Below are positions 9,173 through 17,523 of a DNA stretch of 64,000 bases, in pieces. The notes under the pieces are model-generated. The model was given only the letters and a program-made list of their open reading frames with translations, was not told the DNA's origin and searched no databases. A program made the translations under genes and the position numbers. Numbering within the stretch: position 1 is the first letter of the stretch; each line of letters starts with the position of its first letter. Source of the DNA: Okeania sp. SIO1I7 (lineage in GTDB: Bacteria > Cyanobacteriota > Cyanobacteriia > Cyanobacteriales > Microcoleaceae). The stretch is from positions 1 to 64,000 of the forward strand of contig JAAHGF010000028.1 in assembly GCA_010672585.1 (NCBI GenBank), written 5' to 3'.

Positions 9173-9467
9173 AGGGCTTGCTGACTAAATCTAAAAGTAT
9201 TTACAGATAAAGGTTTTAGCCTTTTTAAGTATCAAAAAGTGCGAGGTTTTAGGTGGTAATGGTTCAATTTAGGAGCGGATTTTGGTCAAGATTTGGGCAG
9301 AACAATCTTGGGACAATTCTTACTCCTACCTCTTCGCTCATTCCCATTTATCCCCTCCCCTCCTGGGAGGGGTTAGGGGTGGGTTGGGAGGGGGAGGGGC
9401 GAGGGGTGGGTTGTCTCCTGTCTCCTATCTCCTATCCCTACTAAAAGACCAGTGAAGCGCAAACCCT
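9173..9467. mobile_element. MITE-like element, family 1, copy 2
   Basis: Begins AGGGCTTGCTGACTAAATC and ends GCGCAAACCCT. It is flanked by ACTT on both sides (9169-9172 and 9468-9471). The interior contains a doubled C/G-rich repeat (9357-9412), which accounts for its greater length. Confidence 0.8.
9357..9412 (+). repeat. C/G-rich dispersed repeat, doubled copy
   Basis: Two versions of the block are fused head to tail, one with GGTTAGGGGTGGG and one with GGGCGAGGGGTGGG. This suggests slippage or insertion of one copy into another. Confidence 0.7.
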
Positions 9468-9515
9468 ACTTATATTTTATCTGTAGTTTACCTTTGTGAA
9501 AACCGCTATAATAGA

Positions 9516-9913
9516 GAGTTTCGACTTAGTTAACAATTTGCGCAATTTATTGACATAATACGCTAGTTCTCACAGGCAAGTAGTAACGAGGGTGAAATTT
9601 GTATCTTCTGCACTAATCCCTGCTATTCGCATTTCTGGCAGTCTATCTATATAGACGTAGACCTATCGATAAATCCCGCTCCCTACGCTAAAACGGCGTA
9701 GTAAGGGTTTGAGGACTTTTTTAGTTATGTTAATTGACAAAGACTTAAATGTAAGTATAGAGTGTAGAGATGCGGTTGGCTTGACCGTTAATGCCTGTGG
9801 ATGAGTAACCGCCGACGGCCTCACTTGTTTGCGCAGCATTCCGCAGGAAAGCAGGAAGTAAACATCAATTTGTCGCATCGATGTGACTCTTTGTATCAGT
9901 TTTATGAAGCAGA
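9516..9913 (+). mobile_element. Degenerate IS200/IS605-like remnant, copy 1
   Basis: About 400 bp homologous along its whole length to 60553-60949. Shared landmarks are TTTCGACTTAGTTAACAATT at the left, CTGGCAGTCTATCTATATAG in the middle and ATCAATTTGTC...TCAGTTTTAT at the right. A short frame (GTTAATTGACAAAGACTTAA onward) encodes a peptide with RDAVGLTVNACG, resembling the tail of some cyanobacterial TnpB proteins; this assignment is tentative. Relative to copy 2 it carries an extra GTTTGCGCAGCATTCCGCAG block at 9827-9851. Confidence 0.5.
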
Positions 9914-10140
9914 ACACTTTGACGTTGCAATAGTTTCAACGGATTATTTGACATAATAACTTTGAAACTATTTGTGACATATTTAAAGTGAAATGGTATA
10001 AGAAATTAACTGAAATATTTCTTTAAAAGTTCTTAGCTCGTAAATAATATCCTGGTCTTAAGGATGGGGTTAAAAAAGAAAAGAAACCGTGCAGTTATTT
10101 TCTATCATTAGATTTTAACAGTTATTTACCAGAAGTAATT

Positions 10141-10495
10141 AGGCCTTGCTGATTAAACTTTAAAGCATTGATAGATAAAGGTTTTAGCTGTTTTAGGTAG
10201 AAAACAAGTGCTAACTTTTCGGTTGCTCAAGGTCAAAAAGGAGCGCATTTTGGGCTCATAGTTGGGCAGAAAAATCTAGGGACAATTCTTTCTCCTACCT
10301 CCTCTATAATTCCAATTTCTCCTGACTCCTGATATCAAATCCTGTTGAATACTTATCTTATGTTTGGGGGTGGGGAGTGTGGGGAGGGTGGGGAGTGTGG
10401 ATAGAATTATAAACATATACTGTATAACCGGATTCTATATGACTCCTGACTCCTGAGTCCTACCCCTACTAAAAGACTAGTGAAGCGCAAACCCT
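10141..10495. mobile_element. MITE-like element, family 1, copy 3
   Basis: Begins AGGCCTTGCTGATTAAAC and ends GCGCAAACCCT, flanked by AATT at 10137-10140 and 10496-10499. It is the longest copy (355 bp) because of an internal G-rich GTGGGGAG run and CTGACTC heptamers. Confidence 0.75.
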
Positions 10496-10532
10496 AATTA
10501 TTCATTATCAATTATCCATTATCCATTATCCA

Positions 10533-12779
10533 TTATTGACTACTTTCCAACTGATGCTGTACTAGAGGACGTAAACTATTTAAACCTGCGGCGATCGCGC
10601 TGCCATTATGGACCACGGTAGCAATTAAAGGATGTAGTCCCACTGTTGAAGCAAACCCCAAAGCCACCAAATTTGGCCCTACTACCATGACGGTATTTTG
10701 TTCGATGAGATGTTTAGTCTGCTTGGCAATAGCGATCGCCTCCAACAAACTAGATAAATTGTTATTCATCAACACCACATCTGCTGTTTCCCTTGCTACA
10801 TCTGAACCATCCTCAAAAGAAACCGACACATCAGCATAAGCTAAGGCCACAGAATCATTTAACCCATCTCCGACAAAAGCTACAGTTTTTCCAACTCGAC
10901 ACAAATTTCGCACAATAGCAGCTTTTTGGTCAGGAAAAGCCTCCGCATGAACTTGAGACGCAGGAATTTTCAACTCCTCCGCCACCATCTTTGCCCTAAC
11001 CTCATTATCCCCAGTCAGTAAATGGACTTCCATACCATACTCTTTTTCCAACCTAACAATTAAAGGCATACTTTCGGGACGTACTGGGTCTTTATATTGA
11101 ATTGCCCCTTGAAATTCCCCATTACAAGCGACATAAATCAAAGATAACCACTCAGACACCGGGCATTCAAGGCTTGGATATTCGCAATTTTCCTGAAAAC
11201 AGGGATGGTGCTCATAAAAACAATCCAAATTAACCCCCGCCTGAGTCAAAAACTTCGCACTCCCCACCAAAACATCCTGACCATTAATATCTGCCTGAAT
11301 ACCCAACCCAACTTTATAATCCCACTCACCCCGTGGATAAATCTCCACCCCCTTTTCCTCAGCATAACGAGCGATCGCCTCTGCCACTGGATGAGTAATA
11401 CGTTGTTCGGCGGAAGCAGCTATTGCCAATACTTCTTCTACACTCATTCGCCCAGGGACAGTTTCCACTCCCACCACAGCAATATTACCTTGAGTCAAAG
11501 TACCAGTCTTATCAAAAACAATCGTATCAATATCAGCCAACATTTCCAAAGTACGACCGCTCCTGACCAAAATTCCATGTCTGGTAGTATGATTAAGGGC
11601 ACCCAAAAATGCCGTAGGAACAGATACCCGAATTCCTGTCACAAAATCTAGGGTAAGAATAGATGCTGCTCTACTGGGGTCGCGAGTTGTAGCTAAGACT
11701 ATTCCAGCTAAAACTAAGGACGGCAAAATTAACTTGTCTGCCATTTGAGAGGCATAGTTTGCCATTCTAGTGTCATAAACTGGAGCTTTTTCTAATAGCT
11801 CGATACTTGCAGCAGCGCGAGTTTGTTTACCTACCCTTTCTGCTGTGATGTAAATTTGACCAGAACGTACCAAAGTCGAAGCATAGACAAAAGTACCTGT
11901 TCTTCCTACCACTGGCATTGACTCTCCCGTGAGTTGTTGTTGGTCAATGACTGCTTCTCCTTGCAAAATTTCCCCATCTACAGGTATTTGTTCTCCTGGG
12001 TAAACTATTACTGTATTGCCCTGTTTTACCTGGTCACTTGGTATTTGTTGTTTTTCTCCATTTCGTTCGACCCAGGCAAAACGTCCTATTGCATCTAATA
12101 GGTCGGCAGTTTGATGTTCGGTTGACCTGGCAGTTTGTTCGCGAATTACATCTCCCAGTTCGTGGAGGGTTAAGACTAATGCAGGTGTTAATACTTTGCC
12201 TTGAATAGCACCCAAGGTTAGGGAGAGGAAGTCGAGACAGTCGATATTCAGGCGATGGTTGATAAATATACTCTGAAAAGCTCGTTTAACCACTGGAAAA
12301 GCTGCAATAGCTAAGGCGCTAAAACTTAGTTGTGGGGAAATTGGTAATTTTAATGGCCCGCCGAGAAAAGCTAACAGAGTTGCTATACCTGGTATTGCTA
12401 AACTTGACCATTCTCCCTCATTTTCATCTTCCGTTTCTGGTGGTGGTTGGGAGTCAACTTTTTTACTGGCAACTGTGATAGTAGAACTATCAACATTTTC
12501 CATCAGATATACCAGATGGTCTTGCACTTCCCCTTCTGTTCTGCCTTTAGTCTGATAATTAATGGCGATGGAACCCGCAGCTTGGTTAACCCGAATTTTT
12601 TTGACATGGGTATCCGATTCTAATAATTCTTGTACATTTTTAGCATAATTTTTATCTATAGTCAAGCGCATCATGCGAAACCTAGCTCGTCCAGGAATCC
12701 CGTGAATTAATGATATTGTGGGAGTTTTAACTCCTAGTGCAGATGCTGACCCTTGCTCTTGTGATTTGATAATTTCCAT
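10533..12779 (-). CDS. P1B-type heavy-metal translocating ATPase with atypical metal site
   Basis: A 748-residue membrane pump using ATP to move a metal ion. An HMA-like domain (about residues 20-90: LIHGIPGRARFRM...VRVNQAAGSIAINYQ type) precedes the membrane core. Core motifs are LTGES in the actuator domain, DKTGT (phosphorylated Asp), ITHP in the nucleotide domain and GDGLND. The transmembrane position that is CPC or SPC in most P1B pumps reads GIRVSVPTAFLG, so the metal is uncertain. A Cys/His-rich insertion (CFYEHHPCFQENCEYP) sits in the nucleotide-binding domain. The ATG at 12779 is chosen because the longer frame to 12896 runs through a MITE and a GC palindrome. The HMA-like gene 13148-13726 lies upstream on the same strand. 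Confidence 0.9.
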   Translation of the reverse strand: MEIIKSQEQGSASALGVKTPTISLIHGIPGRARFRMMRLTIDKNYAKNVQELLESDTHVKKIRVNQAAGSIAINYQTKGRTEGEVQDHLVYLMENVDSSTITVASKKVDSQPPPETEDENEGEWSSLAIPGIATLLAFLGGPLKLPISPQLSFSALAIAAFPVVKRAFQSIFINHRLNIDCLDFLSLTLGAIQGKVLTPALVLTLHELGDVIREQTARSTEHQTADLLDAIGRFAWVERNGEKQQIPSDQVKQGNTVIVYPGEQIPVDGEILQGEAVIDQQQLTGESMPVVGRTGTFVYASTLVRSGQIYITAERVGKQTRAAASIELLEKAPVYDTRMANYASQMADKLILPSLVLAGIVLATTRDPSRAASILTLDFVTGIRVSVPTAFLGALNHTTRHGILVRSGRTLEMLADIDTIVFDKTGTLTQGNIAVVGVETVPGRMSVEEVLAIAASAEQRITHPVAEAIARYAEEKGVEIYPRGEWDYKVGLGIQADINGQDVLVGSAKFLTQAGVNLDCFYEHHPCFQENCEYPSLECPVSEWLSLIYVACNGEFQGAIQYKDPVRPESMPLIVRLEKEYGMEVHLLTGDNEVRAKMVAEELKIPASQVHAEAFPDQKAAIVRNLCRVGKTVAFVGDGLNDSVALAYADVSVSFEDGSDVARETADVVLMNNNLSSLLEAIAIAKQTKHLIEQNTVMVVGPNLVALGFASTVGLHPLIATVVHNGSAIAAGLNSLRPLVQHQLESSQ

Positions 12780-12809
12780 GGCTTTAATTGAATCAGAAAG
12801 TATTGCTAG

Positions 12810-12971
12810 TAGAAATCTCCAGAAAAGAGGGAATAGGGAATAGGGAACAGCGGTGCGACCCCGCGACGACGACAGTCGCAAGGGAATGCGCACCAAGAGA
12901 GGGAACAGGGAAGAATAATTGATAATTTCTGGGTAAGAATTGATTTGATTTTTGATTTTTGGAGATATCTA
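12810..12971. mobile_element. MITE-like element, family 5, copy B
   Basis: Begins TAGAAATCTCC and ends GGAGATATCTA. The interior AATAATTGATAATTTC and GATTTTTGATTTTTGG match copies A and C. It has been expanded by the 45-bp GC-rich block at 12850-12894. It lies 30 bp upstream of the ATPase ATG and may carry or displace that gene's promoter. Confidence 0.65.
12850..12894 (+). repeat. 45-bp GC-rich element (GCGGTGCGACC...GCGCACC)
   Basis: The block opens GCGGTGCGACCCCGCGAC and closes GCGCACC, followed by AAGAGA. A 47-bp relative with the same ends and the same AAGAGA flank interrupts tnpB at 61421-61467. Confidence 0.65.
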
Positions 12972-13147
12972 GTAGAAATCATTAATTTCTCTTACTTTTA
13001 ACTTAATACCAATTCACTTTAGAGATGTCACAAATAGTTTCAAATCTTAGATGTAAAATAATTTCGGTGAAATTACTGTAGTGTCAAAGTTTTGAGCCTG
13101 TAAAATCTTATTTTTAACTTTTAACTTTTGACTTTTAACTTTATAAC

Positions 13148-13726
13148 TTACTCCTCTACTTCAGATATTTTCTCTTCATCAGAATCAGCTTTTTGAATTA
13201 TACTCATCAATAGCATTCCCAATTCCCAGTCCGACATTCCCTCCGCCTGATATTGAATGACAATAGAAGCTGCTGCCCTATTTATCCGAACCTTTAATAC
13301 ATGGGAATCAGTATTTAACAGTTGTTCTAACCGTTTAGTATAATCTGGTTCCGATGCTACCCTTGGTATGCGCAACCGGATGCGACCAGGAGTCGAATGT
13401 ACTATAGTGTATGCTGGCGAGTCGTCACTGGCAACTGGAGTCACTGATTGAGAAATAGTTGTTGCTTCAGTCTCAACCACAGGTGTAACTACAGTTATTT
13501 TTTGCTCTTTAAGTTGTTCAATAATTTGTCGCACGAAACCAGCAACTGTCAGGTTAACCAGCAGTGCGGTGGCACCCCGTAATTGAAATCTGTTGGTAAT
13601 CATCAATCCCACTAGAGGTGGTAGAATAAATTCAATTTCATTGTGAGCTTGTAAAAATGCACCTAACTGTTCCCCAGTTGTCTCAACTGTGTTTGTGTTG
13701 TTTGTATAGTTTGAGGTTGTGGCCAT
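13148..13726 (-). CDS. HMA-like (heavy-metal-associated type) domain protein
   Basis: A 192-residue protein. The N-terminal ~80 residues contain weakly hydrophobic segments (EFILPPLVGLMITNRF; ATALLVNLTVAGF) and a variable linker. Residues ~105-175 form a domain close to that at the N-terminus of the neighbouring ATPase: YTIVHSTPGRIRLRIPRV, then VLKVRINRAAASIVIQYQ. The CxxC metal-binding pair of classical HMA domains is absent, as in the HMA_2-type family. It lies upstream of and on the same strand as the P1B ATPase, and the shared domain suggests it works with that pump, perhaps as a regulatory or docking partner (inference). Confidence 0.75.
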   Translation of the reverse strand: MATTSNYTNNTNTVETTGEQLGAFLQAHNEIEFILPPLVGLMITNRFQLRGATALLVNLTVAGFVRQIIEQLKEQKITVVTPVVETEATTISQSVTPVASDDSPAYTIVHSTPGRIRLRIPRVASEPDYTKRLEQLLNTDSHVLKVRINRAAASIVIQYQAEGMSDWELGMLLMSIIQKADSDEEKISEVEE

Positions 13727-13955
13727 TATTTACATCCTCTTAAGTTATGGATTATTAATATCAAAAGTAAACATATTAATTTTATATTTTCAAGTAATCG
13801 TAGGAATATCTGAAGTGAACTTAATGATTACTTAACTATTGAAGAAAACATGACTTGAATCAAGTTTAGTCTTTTTGTAGTAAATTTGATTAATTACATT
13901 TAATTAACCTTGAATTTATTTACTAAAACTATATGTCAAAACTTTGTTTTCTAAA

Positions 13956-14069
13956 TAGAAATCTCCACCAAAAGAGGCAACAGGCAACAGCTCATCTGGC
14001 AACAGGGGGAAATAATTGATAATTTATGGATAAGAATTGATTCTATTTTTGATTTTTACCAGATGTCTA
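13956..14069. mobile_element. MITE-like element, family 5, copy C
   Basis: Begins TAGAAATCTCCACC and ends CCAGATGTCTA. It carries a short CAACAGG tract and the family interior AATAATTGATAATTTATG and TATTTTTGATTTTTACC. Confidence 0.6.
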
Positions 14070-14322
14070 ATTGACAATAATTTCTTCGATCTTGAATATG
14101 GACGCTTGTTGTATCATCGCCATCGTAAGCATTCAGCCGTCAGCCATCAGCTATCAGCTATTGCTTTTAGTTTAGGGGAAAAATTTTATGAACCGTCTTG
14201 CTACAAAAGTTGCCTCCCTGGTCCTTAAAGTCAGTTGTTAATTTAAACACCGTCCTTTAAGTAGAGAGTCTTGTAGCTGATAGCTGACTGCTAATAGCTG
14301 AATGCTTACTCGCCATCTTTAA

Positions 14323-14451
14323 AACCCAAATATTTTAGATTACCCAGTCAAACTGAATAATTCAGAATCTCTAGAATGGGAACCTATTCATAGCGATCGC
14401 CAAAACGATACGGGAAGACTAGCAATTTGGCATATTGACTGGGAACATTGA
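14323..14451 (+). pseudogene. Possible 3' remnant of an unidentified gene
   Basis: An open stretch of 42 codons without a start encodes a non-repetitive peptide that includes LEWEPIHSDRQNDTGRLAIW and ends WHIDWEH before TGA. Its composition looks protein-like, unlike the repeats around it, and the 5' side is replaced by an AGCTGAT heptamer tract. I do not recognise the family. Confidence 0.3.
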
Positions 14452-14510
14452 AACCCTTATCCCAAAATAATTTTGAAGTGTTTGTCACCCCGTGATTTGA
14501 AAACTTTATT

Positions 14511-14615
14511 TACAGCGCTTTTCAAGTCGATGAACCACATCTTCACAAACAAAACCTTGTAGGGACGTTCCATGGAACGTCCCTAATGTGGTCTACCCAA
14601 ATGAAAACCGCTGTA
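14511..14615. mobile_element. MITE-like element, family 3, copy 1
   Basis: Ends TACAGCGCTTTTCA and TGAAAACCGCTGTA form inverted repeats bordered by TA. The centre (14560-14585) is a perfect 26-bp palindrome around GTTCCATGGAAC. The element is 105 bp long, the same size and layout as 26521-26625. Confidence 0.75.
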
Positions 14616-14949
14616 AGTAACTGATGTTACGCAAAAAGGAGTAAATTAGGCTATGATTATAAAATTGTATGATTAGATACTATGAGTTATAATAACAGCT
14701 CAATAACTTAATACAATTACTTAACTATAGAATCAATTTGGGATTTATTAAGCATCTCCTCCATGGATAGGGAGTATGGAGTAGGGGAAAGAATTGATGA
14801 ATAATACCAATTTCCATGGATTAATCCTATACTTATGATGCGACTTCAGTTATTAAGTAATAATAATGCTTCAGTAATGTTTGCATGCGATTATCGCCAT
14901 TAAACCAAAATATCTTATGTCTTTTAACCCTACTCCCTACTCCCAAATT

Positions 14950-14983
14950 CCCCTCCTGGGAGGGGGAGGGGCGAGGGGTGGGT
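14950..14983 (+). repeat. C/G-rich dispersed repeat
   Basis: A full copy of the CCCCTCCTGGGAGG block, lying about 230 bp upstream of cobA. Confidence 0.75.
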
Positions 14984-15182
14984 CCCTACTCTCAAGGAGA
15001 TGTAGCAAGAATGCGTGAGAAATGGTATAAGAGTGCAATAATTGATTTGATTTTTGATGGTGGGAGATATCTATCTATCTATGTAATTAAATATCAATAT
15101 CCTAACTTTTTAGCCTAAAAACCCAACATTAGCTAATATTCCAAATGGCTTCTATATTGTTTTTTTATCTAAAATAATAAAT

Positions 15183-15953
15183 ATGAATCAGTCAAAATGT
15201 ATAGGCAAAGTTTATTTAGTAGGAGCAGGACCAGGAGATCCCGGACTACTGACACTTAAAGGCAAAGTGCTATTAGAACAAGCAGATGTCGTTATCTATG
15301 ACGCTCTCGTCAGCGCTCCTATCCTAGCAATGATTAACCCTAATGCAGAAAAAATCAATGCAGGCAAACGTCGTGGTCGCCACTCCCTACCACAAACACA
15401 AACAACTCAACTGCTAATTGAAAAAGCTCAAACTCATGCAGTGGTAGTACGTTTGAAAGGAGGCGACCCCTTTATTTTTGGTCGTGGTGGAGAAGAGATG
15501 GAAGAGTTAATACAAGCAGGAGTACCGGTAGAAGTTGTTCCCGGTGTTACTTCTGGTATTGCTGCACCTGCTTATGCGGGTATTCCCCTTACCCACAGAA
15601 ATTATAGTTCCTCAGTTACTTTTGTCACAGGTCACGAAGCAACAGGTAAATATCGAGCAAATATAAACTGGCAAGCGATCGCCCAGGGTTCGGAAACTAT
15701 TGTGATTTATATGGGAGTTCATAACCTACATAATATTATCACAGAACTTATAGTCGCCGGATGCTCCCCAGTAAAACCCATTGCTTTAATTCAGTGGGGA
15801 ACTCGTCCCGAGCAAAAAGAATTAATTGCTACTCTCGAAACTATTGTAGAACAAATTGAAGTAACTGGGTTTAAAGCACCAGCTATTGCAGTTATTGGTG
15901 ATGTGGTTAATTTCCATCAAATATTAGGTAGTTATCAGAATTATATCATGTGA
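15183..15953 (+). CDS. cobA: Uroporphyrinogen-III C-methyltransferase (SUMT)
   Basis: Uses S-adenosylmethionine to methylate uroporphyrinogen III at C-2 and C-7, giving precorrin-2, the precursor of siroheme and cobalamin. The 256-residue length is typical of single-domain SUMT. Family signatures are visible: [18 protein letters not shown] at the N-terminus, [27 protein letters not shown] and [20 protein letters not shown]. mobA follows 400 bp downstream on the same strand. Siroheme and the molybdenum cofactor are the prosthetic groups of nitrite and nitrate reductases, so the pair may serve nitrate assimilation, although no nitrate genes are in the window. Confidence 0.93.
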   Translation: MNQSKCIGKVYLVGAGPGDPGLLTLKGKVLLEQADVVIYDALVSAPILAMINPNAEKINAGKRRGRHSLPQTQTTQLLIEKAQTHAVVVRLKGGDPFIFGRGGEEMEELIQAGVPVEVVPGVTSGIAAPAYAGIPLTHRNYSSSVTFVTGHEATGKYRANINWQAIAQGSETIVIYMGVHNLHNIITELIVAGCSPVKPIALIQWGTRPEQKELIATLETIVEQIEVTGFKAPAIAVIGDVVNFHQILGSYQNYIM

Positions 15954-16079
15954 GTCCTCAGGAGGACCGAGTCAGGAGGACCGAGTCAGGATTCAGGAGG
16001 GAGAAGTGGTGAAAAAAAGAATATATCACTAGGAGAAGGAGAAGAAAGTTTTTTGATCACTAATTAGCAGACATAATAT

Positions 16080-16322
16080 TAGGCATCTCTAGAAAAGAGG
16101 GAACAGGGTTAACGAAGTCAGAAGTCAGAAGTCAACCCACCCCTAACCCCTCCCCCTCCCAGGAGGGGAAGTCAGAAGTTATTTTTGTAACGGGGATTTA
16201 GAGCAACTCTCCAAAAATATTGCGCCTTAAAAGGCGGGGTTTTAGACCCATATTATTTTGATAAATGATTGACAATTTCATAGAAAATCATTGCTTTAAA
16301 TTTTAATTTTTGAAGATTTCTA
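16080..16322. mobile_element. Possible MITE-like element, family 5, diverged copy
   Basis: Begins TAGGCATCTCTAGAAAAGAG and ends TGAAGATTTCTA. The left end matches copy B well and the right end only loosely. It contains a C/G-rich repeat in reverse orientation. Confidence 0.4.
16134..16168 (-). repeat. C/G-rich dispersed repeat, reverse orientation
   Basis: Reverse complement of the CCCCTCCTGGGAGG block, flanked on both sides by GTCAGAAGT heptamer-type sequence. Confidence 0.75.
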
Positions 16323-16352
16323 TTTATTTTAACTAAAGAAGTCAAATACCTA

Positions 16353-16949
16353 ATGAATACATCTTCACTTTCACTCCCGAAAAATCATCTAGTAGCACTC
16401 ATTCTTGCAGGTGGTAAAAGTTCTCGTATGGGTAAAGATAAAGCCCTAATTCCTTGGCAAAATATACCTATGCTAAAAAGAGTTTATCAAGTAGCTAGTG
16501 AATGTACAGAAAAAGTTTATATTATTACTCCTTGGCCAGAAAAATATCAGCATATTTTACCTACAGAATGTGAATGGTTAACAGAGATTAAAACTGAAGG
16601 ACCTTTAGTTGCTTTTACTCAGGGATTAGCTCAAATTAATAGTGATTTTATTTTACTATTAGGGTGTGATTTACCTCTGTTGAACTTAGATATTATTCAA
16701 ACTTGGGCAACTCAGTTCAACCAACTTTCCCCTGAAATTTTAGCTTTAGTTCCGAAAACATCTCAAGGGTGGGAACCATTATGTGGTTTCTATCGGCAAC
16801 AGATAAAAATTGAGTTAAAAAAATCTCTTGAGCAAGGAAATCGCTCCTTTCAAAAATTACTTGCTCAAATTCCAGTTCAACCATTATCTATTGATACTCA
16901 GGCAGAAAAAATGTTATTTAACTGCAATACTCCCTCAGATTTACAGTAG
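16353..16949 (+). CDS. mobA: Molybdenum cofactor guanylyltransferase
   Basis: MobA transfers GMP from GTP to molybdopterin to make the dinucleotide form of the cofactor. The N-terminal nucleotide-binding loop LAGGKSSRMGKDKALIPW is diagnostic. LLGCDLPLL (metal- and GTP-binding DLP motif) and a C-terminal PLCGFY region also fit. At 198 residues it has the usual size. The start at 16353 places the loop at about residue 18, as in the family. cobA lies upstream on the same strand. Confidence 0.92.
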   Translation: MNTSSLSLPKNHLVALILAGGKSSRMGKDKALIPWQNIPMLKRVYQVASECTEKVYIITPWPEKYQHILPTECEWLTEIKTEGPLVAFTQGLAQINSDFILLLGCDLPLLNLDIIQTWATQFNQLSPEILALVPKTSQGWEPLCGFYRQQIKIELKKSLEQGNRSFQKLLAQIPVQPLSIDTQAEKMLFNCNTPSDLQ

Positions 16950-17020
16950 TTTTTCACTGAAAAACTGAGTCTGAAGTCTCCTCCTTTTAGAGCGACTTTA
17001 ATTATTTGGTTTTGGTATAA

Positions 17021-17162
17021 TATCATGTCCGGTAGCATCGGTCTTGTATAGTAAATAGGCAACAGGCAACAGGCAACAGGCAAAACAGGCAAGAAAAAAA
17101 CTTAAATTTCCTGTAGATATCCACGCTAACTTTTACACAAACGCGCCCCAACGGACATGATA
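17021..17162. mobile_element. MITE-like element, family 4 (TATCATGTCC ends), copy 1
   Basis: Begins TATCATGTCCGG and ends CGGACATGATA. It is flanked by TAA on both sides, compatible with a 3-bp target duplication. The interior holds the AACAGGC tract at 17056-17092. Confidence 0.65.
17056..17092. repeat. Heptanucleotide tandem repeat (AACAGGC)n
   Basis: Four to five AACAGGC units inside a family 4 MITE. The same unit sits inside family 2 MITEs at 47043-47194 and 59384-59513. Confidence 0.8.
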
Positions 17163-17227
17163 TAAAATCCAGTTATATCATGTGCCCCCTTTGGGGGAAC
17201 TACGCTTACAGTAGAACAGTTATAATT

Positions 17228-17452
17228 AGGGCTTGCTGATTAAATATAAAAGTATTTATACATAAAGATTGAGCGCCTTTTTAAGTATCAAAAAGTGCAA
17301 AGTTTTCAGTGGTAATGCTTCAATTTAGGAGCGGATTTTGGTCAAGATTTGGGCAGAACAATCTTGGCAAAATTCTTACTCCTACCTCCTCGCTCCCGAC
17401 CCATTTCTCCTGTCTCCTACCCCTACTAAAAGACTTTCCATACGCAAACCCT
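17228..17452. mobile_element. MITE-like element, family 1, copy 4
   Basis: Begins AGGGCTTGCTGATTAAAT and ends ACGCAAACCCT, flanked by AATT (17224-17227 and 17453-17456). It is the shortest copy (225 bp) and lacks the C/G-rich repeat. It lies just downstream of the stop of the hybrid kinase gene. Confidence 0.8.
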
Positions 17453-17523
17453 AATTATTAATTATTCGGTAACGAGGGCGATCGCTATCAAATATAGTCA
17501 ATTTTTTCATAATTAGTATAACT

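Larger units (their letters stand above)
8514..10532. other. 2-kb gene-free stretch of transposon remnants
   Basis: No intact gene is seen. It holds an IS200/IS605-type end (8689-8727), two family 1 MITEs (9173-9467, 10141-10495), a 400-bp transposon remnant duplicated at 60553-60949 (9516-9913) and an ATTATCC heptamer tract (about 10500-10535). A TATAGCGGTTTTCATT end at about 8650 and its inverse at about 9495-9512 could mark the ends of a further decayed element. Confidence 0.6.
12780..13147. other. Spacer between ATPase and HMA-like gene, holding a MITE
   Basis: No gene. A family 5 element (12810-12971) lies just upstream of the ATPase start, followed by AT-rich sequence with ACTTTTAAC repeats near 13110-13140. 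Confidence 0.6.
13727..15182. other. 1.45-kb gene-free stretch upstream of cobA
   Basis: No intact gene. It holds two or three MITE-like elements (13956-14069, 14511-14615 and possibly a larger family 5 relative at about 14750-15072). AGCTGAT heptamers lie at about 14126-14160 and 14268-14308, with a C/G-rich repeat at 14950-14983 and a short gene remnant at 14323-14451. Confidence 0.6.
15954..16352. other. Spacer between cobA and mobA
   Basis: No gene. It contains a 14-bp direct repeat AGGAGGACCGAGTC (about 15957-15985) directly after the cobA stop, a reverse-oriented C/G-rich repeat and a possible family 5 element (16080-16322). Confidence 0.6.
16950..17523. other. Gene-free stretch between mobA and the hybrid kinase
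   Basis: Contains a family 4 element with an AACAGGC heptamer tract (17021-17162) and a family 1 element (17228-17452). A lone half-site TATATCATGTGCCCCC near 17175 resembles the family 4 terminus. No gene is seen. Confidence 0.6.

Noticed and set aside
8650-9512. An 860-bp composite element bounded by TATAGCGGTTTTCATT ends
   Set aside because: The two ends match only over about 12 bp and the interior holds unrelated remnants; no target duplication could be read.
9663-9917. 84-codon minus-strand frame in the duplicated transposon remnant
   Set aside because: The homologous copy at 60553-60949 does not keep this frame, so it is not under coding constraint.
11205-11651. 148-codon frame opposite the P1B ATPase
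   Set aside because: Antisense shadow of conserved ATPase codons; Ser/Asn/Ile-rich with no domain.
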